Source: Alkalicoccobacillus gibsonii (GTDB lineage: Bacteria; Bacillota; Bacilli; Bacillales; Bacillaceae_D). From it: a DNA stretch of 64,000 nucleotides. A model generated the notes under the pieces. It was not told where the DNA came from, did not search any database, and saw nothing but the letters and a program-made list of their open reading frames with translations. Within the stretch, counting starts at the first letter, position 1, and every line of letters begins with the position of its first letter. Shown here one piece after another: positions 21,464-29,516 of this stretch. Position numbers and translations under genes: made by a program. The stretch is taken from NCBI RefSeq assembly GCF_016798245.1, contig NZ_JAEUZA010000002.1, positions 1-64,000 of the forward strand, given 5' to 3'.

Positions 21464-22618
21464 ATGCTTTATTTTGATCATGCAGCATCATCATTTCCAA
21501 AGCCAGCTCAAGTAGGGGAGGCAATGAAGCAAGCTGTAGATGAGTTTGCGGCGAATCCTGGTCGCGGAGGACATGCCTTGTCACAAAAGGCGGGATCCAT
21601 TGTAAAACAAGCGAGAAGCGAAATCGCTCAGTTTTTTGAAGCACCTCATGCAAATCATGTCTGGTTTTATCAAAATGCAACGATGGCATTAAATCAAGCG
21701 ATTCTTGGTTTTCCTTTTAGCTCAGGAGATCATATTATCACAACTGCATATGAGCATAATTCAGTATTACGTCCATTACATAGGCTCCAACAAGAAATGA
21801 ATGTCCAAGTGACATATCTCACACCGGATGATTCGGAGCTTTTTCAAGTTGAAGATGTTCTTGAACAAATCACTGATCAAACGAAAATGATTGTTATTTC
21901 TCACGCATCAAATGTAACCGGTGCAATTTTCCCAGTGAAGGAATTAGGAGAGCAATTAAAGGATCGCTCCATTACGGTAGTTGTTGATGCGTCGCAAACA
22001 GCTGGAAAAGTAGATATACAAATGAAGAGAGATCATATTGATTTATTAGCAGTTGCGGGTCACAAAGGGTTACTCGGACCTCAAGGAACGGGGGCACTCA
22101 TTAGTTACAGTGATTATGACCTAAAGCCACTCATTTTAGGCGGAACCGGAGCGTATTCTGAGCTTGAAACACAGCCACCGAATTGGCCAGAGCGTTACGA
22201 ATCAGGAACGCTCAATACGCCTGGAATTGCAGGGCTATTAGCTGGCGTTCAAGCAATCAAAGAGCGAGGCATTCAAACGATCCAATCTCACGAAGAAGCA
22301 CTCATGCAGGTGTTTTTAGAGGGAATGTCCACAATTGAAGCTGTGACATGCTTTGGACCAACTGACCTCCAAAAGCGAGTGGCTGTTATTTCGTTTCACG
22401 TGAAACATCTTGCTAGTCATGAACTCGCTATGATCTTAGATAATCATTATCAAATTGCTGTACGAGCAGGATTACATTGCTCACCTAAAACACATCACCA
22501 ATTACAAACGGCTGATGAAGGATTAGTGAGAGTTAGCTTTGGTCCATACAATACAGTAGAAGAAGTACAAACGTTAATTAATGCAATAAATGACATCGTA
22601 GAGGCTTTTATCGAATAA
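21464..22618 (+). CDS. Cysteine desulfurase family protein (class V aminotransferase)
   Basis: This 384-residue PLP enzyme is related to cysteine desulfurases (the EF2568-like family). It opens MLYFDHAASSFPKPAQV. The PLP lysine lies in AGHKGLLGPQGTG, and the substrate region GTGAYSELETQPPNWPERYE is typical of this subgroup. It probably mobilises sulfur from cysteine, but the acceptor is unknown. The ATG at 21464 is chosen because an upstream in-frame extension reads through the spo0J terminator. It also carries a near-perfect parS site. Confidence 0.85.
   Translation: MLYFDHAASSFPKPAQVGEAMKQAVDEFAANPGRGGHALSQKAGSIVKQARSEIAQFFEAPHANHVWFYQNATMALNQAILGFPFSSGDHIITTAYEHNSVLRPLHRLQQEMNVQVTYLTPDDSELFQVEDVLEQITDQTKMIVISHASNVTGAIFPVKELGEQLKDRSITVVVDASQTAGKVDIQMKRDHIDLLAVAGHKGLLGPQGTGALISYSDYDLKPLILGGTGAYSELETQPPNWPERYESGTLNTPGIAGLLAGVQAIKERGIQTIQSHEEALMQVFLEGMSTIEAVTCFGPTDLQKRVAVISFHVKHLASHELAMILDNHYQIAVRAGLHCSPKTHHQLQTADEGLVRVSFGPYNTVEEVQTLINAINDIVEAFIE
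22392..22407 (+). other. parS site 3 (one mismatch), inside the desulfurase gene
   Basis: CGTTTCACGTGAAACA matches the parS consensus at 15 of 16 positions (first base C for T). B. subtilis also has functional single-mismatch sites. Confidence 0.82.
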
Positions 22619-22648
22619 GCAAAATTAAAGAATAGGACGTACTCTTTT

Positions 22649-23359
22649 ATGGTATTAACAGGTACATTAGTAAATGGATTGGCCATTATTGTGGCAGGCT
22701 TCATTGGACTCATGGTACAAAACATTCCTGAGAAGATGAAAACAACCGTTCTACAGGCAATTGGACTTGCGATCATCTTATTAGGTTTGCAAATGGGACT
22801 CCAAACAGAAGACTTCTTACTAGTCATTGGTTGTTTAGCAGTAGGAGCCGTACTAGGAGAATGGATAGGGATTGATTCCTACTTAAATAAGCTAGGAAAA
22901 TGGATTGAATCCAAATTAAAGCCAGCTAAATCAGGGGAGTCTGGAAAAGTAGCCCAAGCCTTTGTAACGACCTCACTGATCTATGTCGTAGGAGCGATGG
23001 CTGTGCTTGGTTCGATTGATAGTGGGCTTCGAGCAGATCACTCATTGCTTTATACAAAGGCGATGCTAGATGGACTATCTGCTATTATCTTTGCGTCGAC
23101 CATGGGGTTTGGTGTGTTACTATCGGCAATCCCTGTTATGCTCTATCAAGGGACGATTGCCCTTTTAGCGACATATATCGCAGCATTTGTGCCAGATGTG
23201 TTACTCGAGCAGTTTATTTTAGAAATGACCGCAGTAGGTGGAGTGATGGTTGTTGCCATTGGATTAAATATATTAGGACTCACAACCATCCGGGTAGCGA
23301 ATTTATTACCTGCGTTACCAGTGCTGGCGCTAGTCATTTTGATGCTGTCCTTGTTTTAA
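22649..23359 (+). CDS. DUF554 family membrane protein
   Basis: The 236-residue protein has about seven membrane segments, starting MVLTGTLVNGLAIIVAGFIGL, and belongs to the DUF554 (YdfK-like) family of putative transporters. The family's function is not established. The upstream ribosome site is weak (AGGACG at about 10 nt). It is a single gene followed by a strong bidirectional terminator shared with yyaC. Confidence 0.85.
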   Translation: MVLTGTLVNGLAIIVAGFIGLMVQNIPEKMKTTVLQAIGLAIILLGLQMGLQTEDFLLVIGCLAVGAVLGEWIGIDSYLNKLGKWIESKLKPAKSGESGKVAQAFVTTSLIYVVGAMAVLGSIDSGLRADHSLLYTKAMLDGLSAIIFASTMGFGVLLSAIPVMLYQGTIALLATYIAAFVPDVLLEQFILEMTAVGGVMVVAIGLNILGLTTIRVANLLPALPVLALVILMLSLF

Positions 23360-23360
23360 C

Positions 23361-23404
23361 ATAGAAAGAGGAATGCCCCGTAGCGGTGGCATTCCTCTTT
23401 CTAT
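23361..23404. terminator. Bidirectional terminator between DUF554 gene and yyaC
   Basis: A perfect 17-bp stem (ATAGAAAGAGGAATGCC and its complement) with a 10-nt loop lies between convergent genes. A-rich and T-rich sides make it work in both directions. Confidence 0.93.
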
Positions 23405-23413
23405 TTATGCAGA

Positions 23414-24052
23414 CTATTGTTTGATATCTGTCGGTTTATATTGAATCATTGCTTGAATGGCAGGTCTTTGAGTGGAAACATGGTGTAGCTGTTGATCAGC
23501 CAGATGAATGGACTGGGCAATACTTTCAGCCATAGACATGACAACATGGAGTCTTGTATTTTGAAGAACGTAAAATTCCATAGAGCCACCAACATTCACG
23601 ATGCCAGTAATATGGATATCTCCAACCTTTGGAAGATTTTTGTGTACAGCTGCTCCTGGATGAAGTGGTCCGTCTTGAATCGTTAGGGATCCCACATTGC
23701 TCTCTTGCCCGAGGCACGCGTCGATCGCAATAACAAAGGGGTTAAGATGATTGGCAGCAATCTCCGAAACGCGTTCTGCTAGATTCATTGCATGGGCAGG
23801 GTAGGCCAGTGTCCCATAGACATGAAAGTGGTTAAGTGACATTGCTTCAAGCTTTGAGCCAATTAAAGGCCCAAGAGAATCGCCCGTTGAACGATCGGTT
23901 CCTACACATAAGATAACAAGATCTCGTTTTTCTACCGCATTGCAATAAGAGACAAGTTTCCGAGCAAATGCATCATGAGAATGAATCTGATCATAAGGAA
24001 CACGAAACGGCTTTGGTTTCTTTTTATTAAAACGCCATAGGTTTGGACTCAT
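23414..24052 (-). CDS. yyaC: Spore protease-like protein YyaC
   Basis: This 212-residue protein of the spore-specific YyaC family is related to the GPR-type germination protease fold. It contains LVILCVGTDRSTGDSLGPLIG, FVIAIDACLG and VGDIHITGIVNVGG. It supports the organism being a spore-former. The ATG at 24052 has AAAGGAG at 7-8 nt; an in-frame region farther upstream is hydrophobic noise from the intergenic gap. It is the only minus-strand gene among its neighbours and is transcribed against replication. Confidence 0.9.
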   Translation of the reverse strand: MSPNLWRFNKKKPKPFRVPYDQIHSHDAFARKLVSYCNAVEKRDLVILCVGTDRSTGDSLGPLIGSKLEAMSLNHFHVYGTLAYPAHAMNLAERVSEIAANHLNPFVIAIDACLGQESNVGSLTIQDGPLHPGAAVHKNLPKVGDIHITGIVNVGGSMEFYVLQNTRLHVVMSMAESIAQSIHLADQQLHHVSTQRPAIQAMIQYKPTDIKQ

Positions 24053-24138
24053 AACTTGTACTCCTTTGCCATAGTAGTAACAGTATAGTAGGTTAAGGCC
24101 ATTTTTATACATGTAGACAAAAAAGGGAGCGAGCTTCA

Positions 24139-25167
24139 ATGTGGGCAAATGGGTTGAAATGGATGTTCTTAATTGTAGGAACACTAATAGGTGCAGGTTA
24201 TGCTTCCGGACGTGAGCTTTGGCAGTTCTTTGGCGCAGAGAGTAATGTAGCCATTCTTTTATTTACTGGACTGTTTACGGTTTCATGTTTTGTGATTTTA
24301 AATCTAGCGTATAAACAAAAGAGTACGCAGTATGTTCCATTGTTAACAACACTGGTTGGACCGAAGCTAGCACGGTTTTATGATTGGATTATTTTGTCTT
24401 ATTTGTTCTCGACAACAACAATTATGCTTGCCGGTGCAGGAGCCACACTTGAGGTATATAACATTCCATTTTGGCTCGGAATGGTTGGTACTGCAGCGTT
24501 TGTCGTGCTTTTATTTTTACGTGATACCCAGGGTATGACCACCATTAATGCCTTTCTGATTCCAATATTAATTCTTTCTTTAGTTAGTATCTTATTAGTC
24601 TTTCAATCTTCGCTTGGATTTTCCTTCAGCTTTGATGTATCTCATCAATCAAATTGGCCGTCTGCTATCACATTTACTGCATTAAATATATTACCGATTG
24701 TAGCTGTGGTCTCAGCCATTGGGAATCAGATTTCCCATCGCGGAGAAATTTGGATTGCAACGATTGGGAGCGGCCTATTAATGGGGTCCATTTCGTACTT
24801 ATATAATGAATCTCTCTTACAAATTGCAAATGAGATTATGTTTTACGAAATTCCCTTGTTTGTTATTCTTAAACAATATCCGTCTGTGATGGTTGTAGCG
24901 ATGTCCGTTTTACTTTGGCTTGCAATCTATACAACAGCCGGAGCAGGGATCTTTGGCTTGATTTCGAGATTAAGAGGCGTATTAAAAGGGGAGACCTGGT
25001 TAGTGGCCATGCTGTTGCTTGCTATCATGGCTCCACTTACAACCTTTGGGTTCTCATCAATGATTGCTGTGTTATATCCGTTATATGGGGCTGTTAACCT
25101 TTATTTATTGGTTGCAATCATTTTATATCCATTCTTTCGTCATCCGATGTCAAAAAAGACCTTGTAA
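24139..25167 (+). CDS. YkvI-like membrane transporter (APC-type fold)
   Basis: This 342-residue protein has about ten membrane helices. The first helix, GTLIGAGYASGRELWQFF, is the conserved signature of YkvI proteins and resembles the unwound first helix of APC-fold amino-acid transporters. The substrate is unknown. It is divergent from yyaC, with an 86-nt gap that must hold both promoters. Confidence 0.8.
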   Translation: MWANGLKWMFLIVGTLIGAGYASGRELWQFFGAESNVAILLFTGLFTVSCFVILNLAYKQKSTQYVPLLTTLVGPKLARFYDWIILSYLFSTTTIMLAGAGATLEVYNIPFWLGMVGTAAFVVLLFLRDTQGMTTINAFLIPILILSLVSILLVFQSSLGFSFSFDVSHQSNWPSAITFTALNILPIVAVVSAIGNQISHRGEIWIATIGSGLLMGSISYLYNESLLQIANEIMFYEIPLFVILKQYPSVMVVAMSVLLWLAIYTTAGAGIFGLISRLRGVLKGETWLVAMLLLAIMAPLTTFGFSSMIAVLYPLYGAVNLYLLVAIILYPFFRHPMSKKTL

Positions 25168-25244
25168 AGCATACGAGACGGTTTCCCTTTTCACTATGGT
25201 ATCGTGTATAATAGAGGCAGTATGCTTCAAGGAGGTCGAATTGA

Positions 25245-25448
25245 ATGGCAGATAAGGAATTCTTCCTTAACGATATTGTTGAGATGAGGAAGCCGCATCC
25301 TTGTGGAGCCAATCAGTGGAAGATTATTCGCGTAGGGATGGATGTACGCATTAAATGTATGAATTGCCAGCACAGCGTTATGCTTCCACGTAAGGAATTC
25401 ACCCGCAAGCTTAAAAAGATTTTAGAACCTGCAGAACGTAGTGAGTGA
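25245..25448 (+). CDS. yyzM: DUF951 family protein (YyzM-like)
   Basis: This is a 67-residue protein in the conserved place just before ychF. It has HPCGANQW and CMNCQHSVMLPR, three cysteines and nearby histidines that could bind zinc, and a basic C-terminus. The RBS is AAGGAGGTC. A TATAAT lies about 35 nt upstream but no clear -35. Its function is unknown; an RNA- or nucleic-acid-related role is only a guess from charge and context. Confidence 0.88.
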   Translation: MADKEFFLNDIVEMRKPHPCGANQWKIIRVGMDVRIKCMNCQHSVMLPRKEFTRKLKKILEPAERSE

Positions 25449-25526
25449 AACAAGGTGAGGGGAGCCTGATCCGTTGCCTTGTTTTCTTGTGCCAAAATAG
25501 AGAAGACAGAAAAGGACGTGACTGAA

Positions 25527-26627
25527 GTGGCTTTAACAACAGGAATTGTGGGTCTACCAAACGTAGGGAAATCCACGTTATTTAATGCAATCACACAAGC
25601 TGGAGCGGAATCTGCAAACTATCCGTTCTGTACTATTGATCCAAATGTGGGGATCGTTGAAGTACCTGATCACCGTTTAAACGTATTAACAGAGCTTGTT
25701 GAACCGAAAAAAACTATTCCAACTGCATTTGAATTCACAGATATCGCTGGAATTGTAGAGGGTGCAAGTAAAGGGGAAGGACTTGGAAACAAATTCTTAT
25801 CTCACATTCGCCAAGTAGATGCGATCTCTCACGTTGTACGATGCTTCGCAGATGATAACATCACACACGTAAACGGAAGTGTAGATCCGATTCGTGACAT
25901 CCAAGTGATCAACCTTGAGCTAATCCTTGCAGACTTTGAATCAGTGGACAAGCGTATTGCACGTGTATCAAAGCTTGCTCGTACAAAGGATAAAGAAGCG
26001 GTAGCAGAGCTTGCAGTTCTTGAAAAACTACGTGATGCCTTTGAAGAAGAAAAGCCGGCTCGTAGCGTAGAGTTTACAGAAGACGAAGAGAAAATTGTTA
26101 AAGGACTTCACCTATTAACAAGTAAACCTGTTCTGTATGCAGCAAACGTAAGTGAAGAAGACATCATGGATCCAGAACAAAACGATTACGTAGCAAAGGT
26201 TAAAGCTTTTGCAGCTGAAGAAAACAGTGAAGTCATCGTTGTTTGTGCGAAGATTGAGGAAGAAATTGCGGAGCTTGAAGGCGATGAAAAACAAGAATTC
26301 CTTGATGATTTAGGAATCGCTGAATCAGGATTGGACCAACTGATCCGTGCCGCTTATCAATTGCTTGGCCTACAAACCTACTTCACAGCAGGCGTACAAG
26401 AAGTACGTGCGTGGACATTCAAAAAAGGCATCAAAGCACCACAAGCAGCTGGAATCATCCACACTGACTTCGAGCGTGGCTTCATCCGTGCTGAAATCGT
26501 TTCCTACGAAGACCTAGTCGATGCCAAATCGATGGCAGTCGCCAAAGAACGCGGAAAAGTCCGCTTAGAAGGAAAAGAATACATCGTCCAAGACGGAGAC
26601 GTCATCCACTTCCGCTTTAACGTGTAA
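25527..26627 (+). CDS. ychF: Redox-regulated ATPase YchF (OLA1 family)
   Basis: This 366-residue Obg-like P-loop protein hydrolyses ATP in preference to GTP and associates with ribosomes. The G1 loop is GLPNVGKSTLFNAIT, with DIAGIVEGASKGEGLGN, and the C-terminal TGS domain contains GFIRAEIVSYEDL. The GTG at 25527, with AAAGGACGTG upstream, gives the usual 366 residues. The last 250 nt are noticeably richer in C than G on this strand. It ends at a strong terminator. Confidence 0.96.
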   Translation: MALTTGIVGLPNVGKSTLFNAITQAGAESANYPFCTIDPNVGIVEVPDHRLNVLTELVEPKKTIPTAFEFTDIAGIVEGASKGEGLGNKFLSHIRQVDAISHVVRCFADDNITHVNGSVDPIRDIQVINLELILADFESVDKRIARVSKLARTKDKEAVAELAVLEKLRDAFEEEKPARSVEFTEDEEKIVKGLHLLTSKPVLYAANVSEEDIMDPEQNDYVAKVKAFAAEENSEVIVVCAKIEEEIAELEGDEKQEFLDDLGIAESGLDQLIRAAYQLLGLQTYFTAGVQEVRAWTFKKGIKAPQAAGIIHTDFERGFIRAEIVSYEDLVDAKSMAVAKERGKVRLEGKEYIVQDGDVIHFRFNV

Positions 26628-26651
26628 GCAGTAGAATACAATAGTAAGAAT

Positions 26652-26690
26652 AAACCCCGAGCGTTCAAGAGAGCGCTCGGGGTTTTCTTA
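26652..26690 (+). terminator. ychF terminator
   Basis: A 12-bp stem (AAACCCCGAGCG / CGCTCGGGGTTT) with a 10-nt loop is followed by TCTTA. The A/T ends make it potentially bidirectional. A phased repeat array begins 10 nt further on. Confidence 0.93.
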
Positions 26691-26700
26691 TGTGGAATAG

Positions 26701-26910
26701 GAGCGAGGATGAAGGTGAGATGCGCGGGAGGAGAGGGAAGTGCGCGAGAATGAGGCTGAGGTGCGTGGGAGGAGAGAAAAGTGCGCGAGGATGAAGGTGA
26801 GGTGCGCGAGCGGGGAGAAAAGTGCGTGAGAATGAAGGTGAGGTGCGCGAGAGGAGAGGAAAGTGCGCGAGAATGAGGCCGAAATGCGCGCGCGAAAAGA
26901 AAAACACGCG
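26701..26910 (+). repeat. Phased repeat array A (word TGCGCGAG every 20/21 nt)
   Basis: Eleven copies of a GCGCG-containing word occur at 26701, 26722, 26742, 26763, 26783, 26804, 26824, 26845, 26865, 26886 and 26906. The intervals alternate strictly 21, 20, 21, 20, so the real unit is 41 nt made of two half-units. The spacers are GA-rich (GAATGAAGGTGAG, GAGGAGAGGAAA). A degenerate continuation can be followed to about 26967 as the strand turns C-rich. It does not encode a protein: 41 is not a multiple of three. It begins right after the ychF terminator. Confidence 0.9.
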
Positions 26911-26972
26911 AAAATTTCCATCAATACTCACAAATTCAAATCCCAGCACATAACCCACCCAAAACCAGCGAA

Positions 26973-27074
26973 AGAGAAGGGGTCGACTCCTAGTGGAGAA
27001 AAGGGCAAGGTTGAAATGGATTGGCGCAGCCAATTTAGTTCAACGCCCTCCACAGGAAAGCGTGCCCCTTCTCT
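26973..27074 (+). ncRNA. Structured RNA candidate (nested hairpin) between array A and rpsF
   Basis: The segment folds on itself in successive stems: AGAGAAGGGG with CCCCTTCTCT (26973-26982 / 27065-27074), GTGG/CCAC (26993-26996 / 27050-27053), AGGGC/GCCCT (27002-27006 / 27045-27049), GTTGAA/TTCAAC (27010-27015 / 27039-27044) and ATTGG/CCAAT (27020-27024 / 27030-27034). No T-run follows, so it is not a simple terminator. It could be a small RNA, a processed leader or a palindromic repeat; I do not recognise the family. Confidence 0.5.
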
Positions 27075-27116
27075 GTAGCGACAGCTAAAGCACCTAAATA
27101 AAGTCATTAGTGCTTG

Positions 27117-27145
27117 TTGATTTTATCGTCCTTATCTGCTATCAT
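27117..27145 (+). promoter_or_regulatory. rpsF operon promoter
   Basis: TTGATT (27117-27122) and TATCAT (27140-27145) are separated by 17 nt and lie 90 nt upstream of rpsF, leaving a leader that could fold (GCTCC / GGAGC followed by CCG, about 27184-27210). Such leaders bind the S6:S18 complex in related bacteria, but the match here is only suggestive. Confidence 0.6.
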
Positions 27146-27234
27146 TAATTGTTGTGAGTAAAATGACTCTGTCGATGAGTTTTGCTCCTTGCTCTGTTTA
27201 TCGGAGCCGCTTAGACCAAAAGGAGGTGGCCGGA

Positions 27235-27528
27235 ATGCGTAAGTACGAAATTATGTACATCATCGCTCCAAACCTGGAAGAATCAGCTTATAAAGAAATC
27301 GTTGAACGTTTTAACAACGTATTAACAACGAATGGTGCTGAGATCGAAAAGGTTAATGAAATGGGTAAACGTCGTTTAGCTTATGAAATCAATGATTTCA
27401 CTGAAGGTTTCTACGTATTGCTAAACGTAAACGCTGCTGCTGATTCTGATGCGCTTAATGAATTTAATCGCTTAATCAAAATCAACGACAACGTTATTCG
27501 TGTCCTAGTAACTAAAGACGAACAATAA
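27235..27528 (+). CDS. rpsF: Ribosomal protein S6
   Basis: This 97-residue small-subunit protein pairs with S18. It begins [16 protein letters not shown] and contains [19 protein letters not shown], the S6 signature. The ATG at 27235 has AAAGGAGGTGG upstream; an in-frame extension of 27 residues covers the leader and is unlikely. It is first gene of rpsF-ssbA-rpsR. Confidence 0.97.
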   Translation: MRKYEIMYIIAPNLEESAYKEIVERFNNVLTTNGAEIEKVNEMGKRRLAYEINDFTEGFYVLLNVNAAADSDALNEFNRLIKINDNVIRVLVTKDEQ

Positions 27529-27621
27529 TTAAAACCAGAGGTTAAGCAGTCTCGCTTAATCTTGCTTTTGGACATCCTCTCGGGGACCGTCTTAATACTT
27601 TTAGAAGCGGGAGGGATTTGG

Positions 27622-28116
27622 ATGCTCAATCGTGTTGTCCTAGTTGGTCGCCTGACAAAAGATCCTGAATTACGTTATACACCAAGCGGAGTGGCTGTTG
27701 CTAACTTTACACTTGCTGTGAATCGTCCATTTTCGAATCAACAGGGAGATCGTGAAGCTGACTTCATCAACTGCGTCGTATGGCGTAAACCAGCTGAAAA
27801 TGTAGCTAACTTTTTAACTAAAGGCAGCTTGGCAGGCGTCGATGGCCGTGTACAAACAAGAAGCTACGACAACAATGAAGGCCGTCGCGTCTATGTGACC
27901 GAAATCGTTGCCGAAAGCGTCCAGTTCCTGGAACCGCGTAACAGTCAGAACAACCAACAAAACAGTGGTTCACAGTCTAACAATAACTATGCTCAAGGTG
28001 GTTACGCTCCAAACCAGAACGATAACCGCGGACAGCAGCAGGGTGGATACAAGGATGACCCATTTGCAAATGATGGGAAACCCATTGATATCTCGGACGA
28101 TGATCTACCGTTTTAA
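27622..28116 (+). CDS. ssbA: Single-stranded DNA-binding protein SsbA
   Basis: This 164-residue essential SSB has an OB-fold N-terminal domain ([20 protein letters not shown]). A flexible linker rich in Gln, Asn and Gly follows, then the acidic tip DDDLPF that recruits replication and repair partners. The ATG at 27622 has GGGAGGG upstream. Its place between rpsF and rpsR is the standard arrangement. Confidence 0.98.
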   Translation: MLNRVVLVGRLTKDPELRYTPSGVAVANFTLAVNRPFSNQQGDREADFINCVVWRKPAENVANFLTKGSLAGVDGRVQTRSYDNNEGRRVYVTEIVAESVQFLEPRNSQNNQQNSGSQSNNNYAQGGYAPNQNDNRGQQQGGYKDDPFANDGKPIDISDDDLPF

Positions 28117-28157
28117 GTTTTCTGCCTGATCAATTATAAGAAAGGAGTTGTTCCGTT

Positions 28158-28391
28158 ATGGCTCGTCGTGGTCGTCCTAAACGCCGGAAAGTTTGTTTCT
28201 TCACTGTAAACAAAATTACGCACATTGACTATAAGGATACTGAGCTTCTTAAACGTTTTATCTCAGAACGTGGCAAAATCTTGCCTCGTCGTGTGACTGG
28301 AACGTCTGCTAAGTACCAACGTAAATTGACTATCGCTATCAAGCGTTCACGTCAAATCGCATTACTTCCTTATGTTAACGAAGTAAACTAA
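28158..28391 (+). CDS. rpsR: Ribosomal protein S18
   Basis: This is a 77-residue basic protein. [19 protein letters not shown] and the following [20 protein letters not shown] are the S18 signature. The ribosome site is AAAGGAGTTG. It ends the rpsF-ssbA-rpsR operon at a strong hairpin. Confidence 0.98.
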   Translation: MARRGRPKRRKVCFFTVNKITHIDYKDTELLKRFISERGKILPRRVTGTSAKYQRKLTIAIKRSRQIALLPYVNEVN

Positions 28392-28407
28392 TGTTGATTA
28401 AATAGGT

Positions 28408-28441
28408 CGACGAGGAATCCGTTCCTCGTCGATTTATTTTT
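28408..28441 (+). terminator. rpsR terminator
   Basis: A perfect 11-bp stem, TCGACGAGGAA / TTCCTCGTCGA, with a tetraloop, is followed by TTTATTTTTTTT. Confidence 0.95.
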
Positions 28442-28583
28442 TTTACAGAAAGAGTGTACACTAAAAGGAAACCTTTAATTCTGTAGGCAATTACGATAAA
28501 ATAGACAGGTATATATTGAGATGGAAGTAGACCTTTTTTCTTGTGAAAAAGGGTATGTGTTTCTTGTAAAAAGAGGTGACATC

Positions 28584-29504
28584 GTGAATCAAAAAAGTGC
28601 TTGGAAAGATGGCATTTTGATTGTTGGATTATATGTTTTACTATTACTTGCTACACTTCTTGTTCCGATTTTGAATGTGGTTGTCCTTTGGACTCTGCCA
28701 CTACCACTTGTTTATTTTGCAGCGCGTCATGGAATCAAGCCTTCACTCCTTCTCTTTGGAATTCTCTGTATACTAACAGCTCTATTTGTTGAAGCGTTTA
28801 TTCTAACCTTTGTGTGGGCATCTGTTGGTATTGTGATTGGTGAGCTTCATCGTAGAAAGGCCGATGGGTTTGCTGTATTGATTGGAGCGAGCTTAACGTA
28901 CATATTCCATCTATTAATTGGATATGTGTTGTTAACGCTACTATCAGACCAAAGCTTGCGAGAGATGATTGCTACACAGCGTGATCAAGTAACATCCTTA
29001 CTGGAACAAGCAGGAACCTCGTCAGGACAAATTGAATCGGTAACGGAGAGCTTAACCTTTATTCCTTATATCATCCCATTTATCTTAGTTCTAACTGGAA
29101 CTGTTATGGGAGTTATAACAGTCTGGCTAGCGGGTATCTTGTTAAGACGCTGTAATCTAGAGGCAAACCGAGTACCACCTTTACGTGAATGGGGATTTCC
29201 GAAGGCCTTTATTTGGTACTATTTGATTGCGTTTATCTTACTACTTACCACGCAACCAGAAGAGGGAAGCACTCTTTTTATCGCAGTAACCAATGTGTTT
29301 TTATTAATAGAAACCATTATGACTATTCAAGGACTATCCTTTATCTTATTCTTCTTCCATTTGAAGAAGCTTCCTAAGATTGTTGGGATTCTTGCTGTGG
29401 TTGTAACACTAGTACTTGCGCCGCTTCAACAAATTGTTAGACTGGTCGGTATCGCTGATCTCGTTCTTGATTTGAAAAGTAGGCTGGGAAGCCAGAGAAA
29501 GTAG
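28584..29504 (+). CDS. yybS: DUF2232 family membrane protein YybS
   Basis: This 306-residue protein has about eight membrane segments, in the conserved slot before gdpP. The fold resembles S-component-like membrane proteins, but the function is unknown. The GTG at 28584 follows AGAGGTGA; an ATG 63 nt earlier lacks a ribosome site. Only 12 nt separate it from gdpP, so one operon is likely. Confidence 0.86.
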   Translation: MNQKSAWKDGILIVGLYVLLLLATLLVPILNVVVLWTLPLPLVYFAARHGIKPSLLLFGILCILTALFVEAFILTFVWASVGIVIGELHRRKADGFAVLIGASLTYIFHLLIGYVLLTLLSDQSLREMIATQRDQVTSLLEQAGTSSGQIESVTESLTFIPYIIPFILVLTGTVMGVITVWLAGILLRRCNLEANRVPPLREWGFPKAFIWYYLIAFILLLTTQPEEGSTLFIAVTNVFLLIETIMTIQGLSFILFFFHLKKLPKIVGILAVVVTLVLAPLQQIVRLVGIADLVLDLKSRLGSQRK

Positions 29505-29516
29505 GAGTTGACAAGA

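Noticed and set aside
24053-24138. Sigma-F/G type promoter for yyaC in the divergent gap
   Set aside because: A GTATA-like -35 and ACTATAC-like -10 could be placed, but the match to spore consensus sequences was too poor to claim.
26665-27033. Long minus-strand frames rich in Ser, Arg, His and Pro across array A
   Set aside because: These come from the GA-rich tandem repeat read in reverse. They have no start with a ribosome site and run through the ychF terminator.
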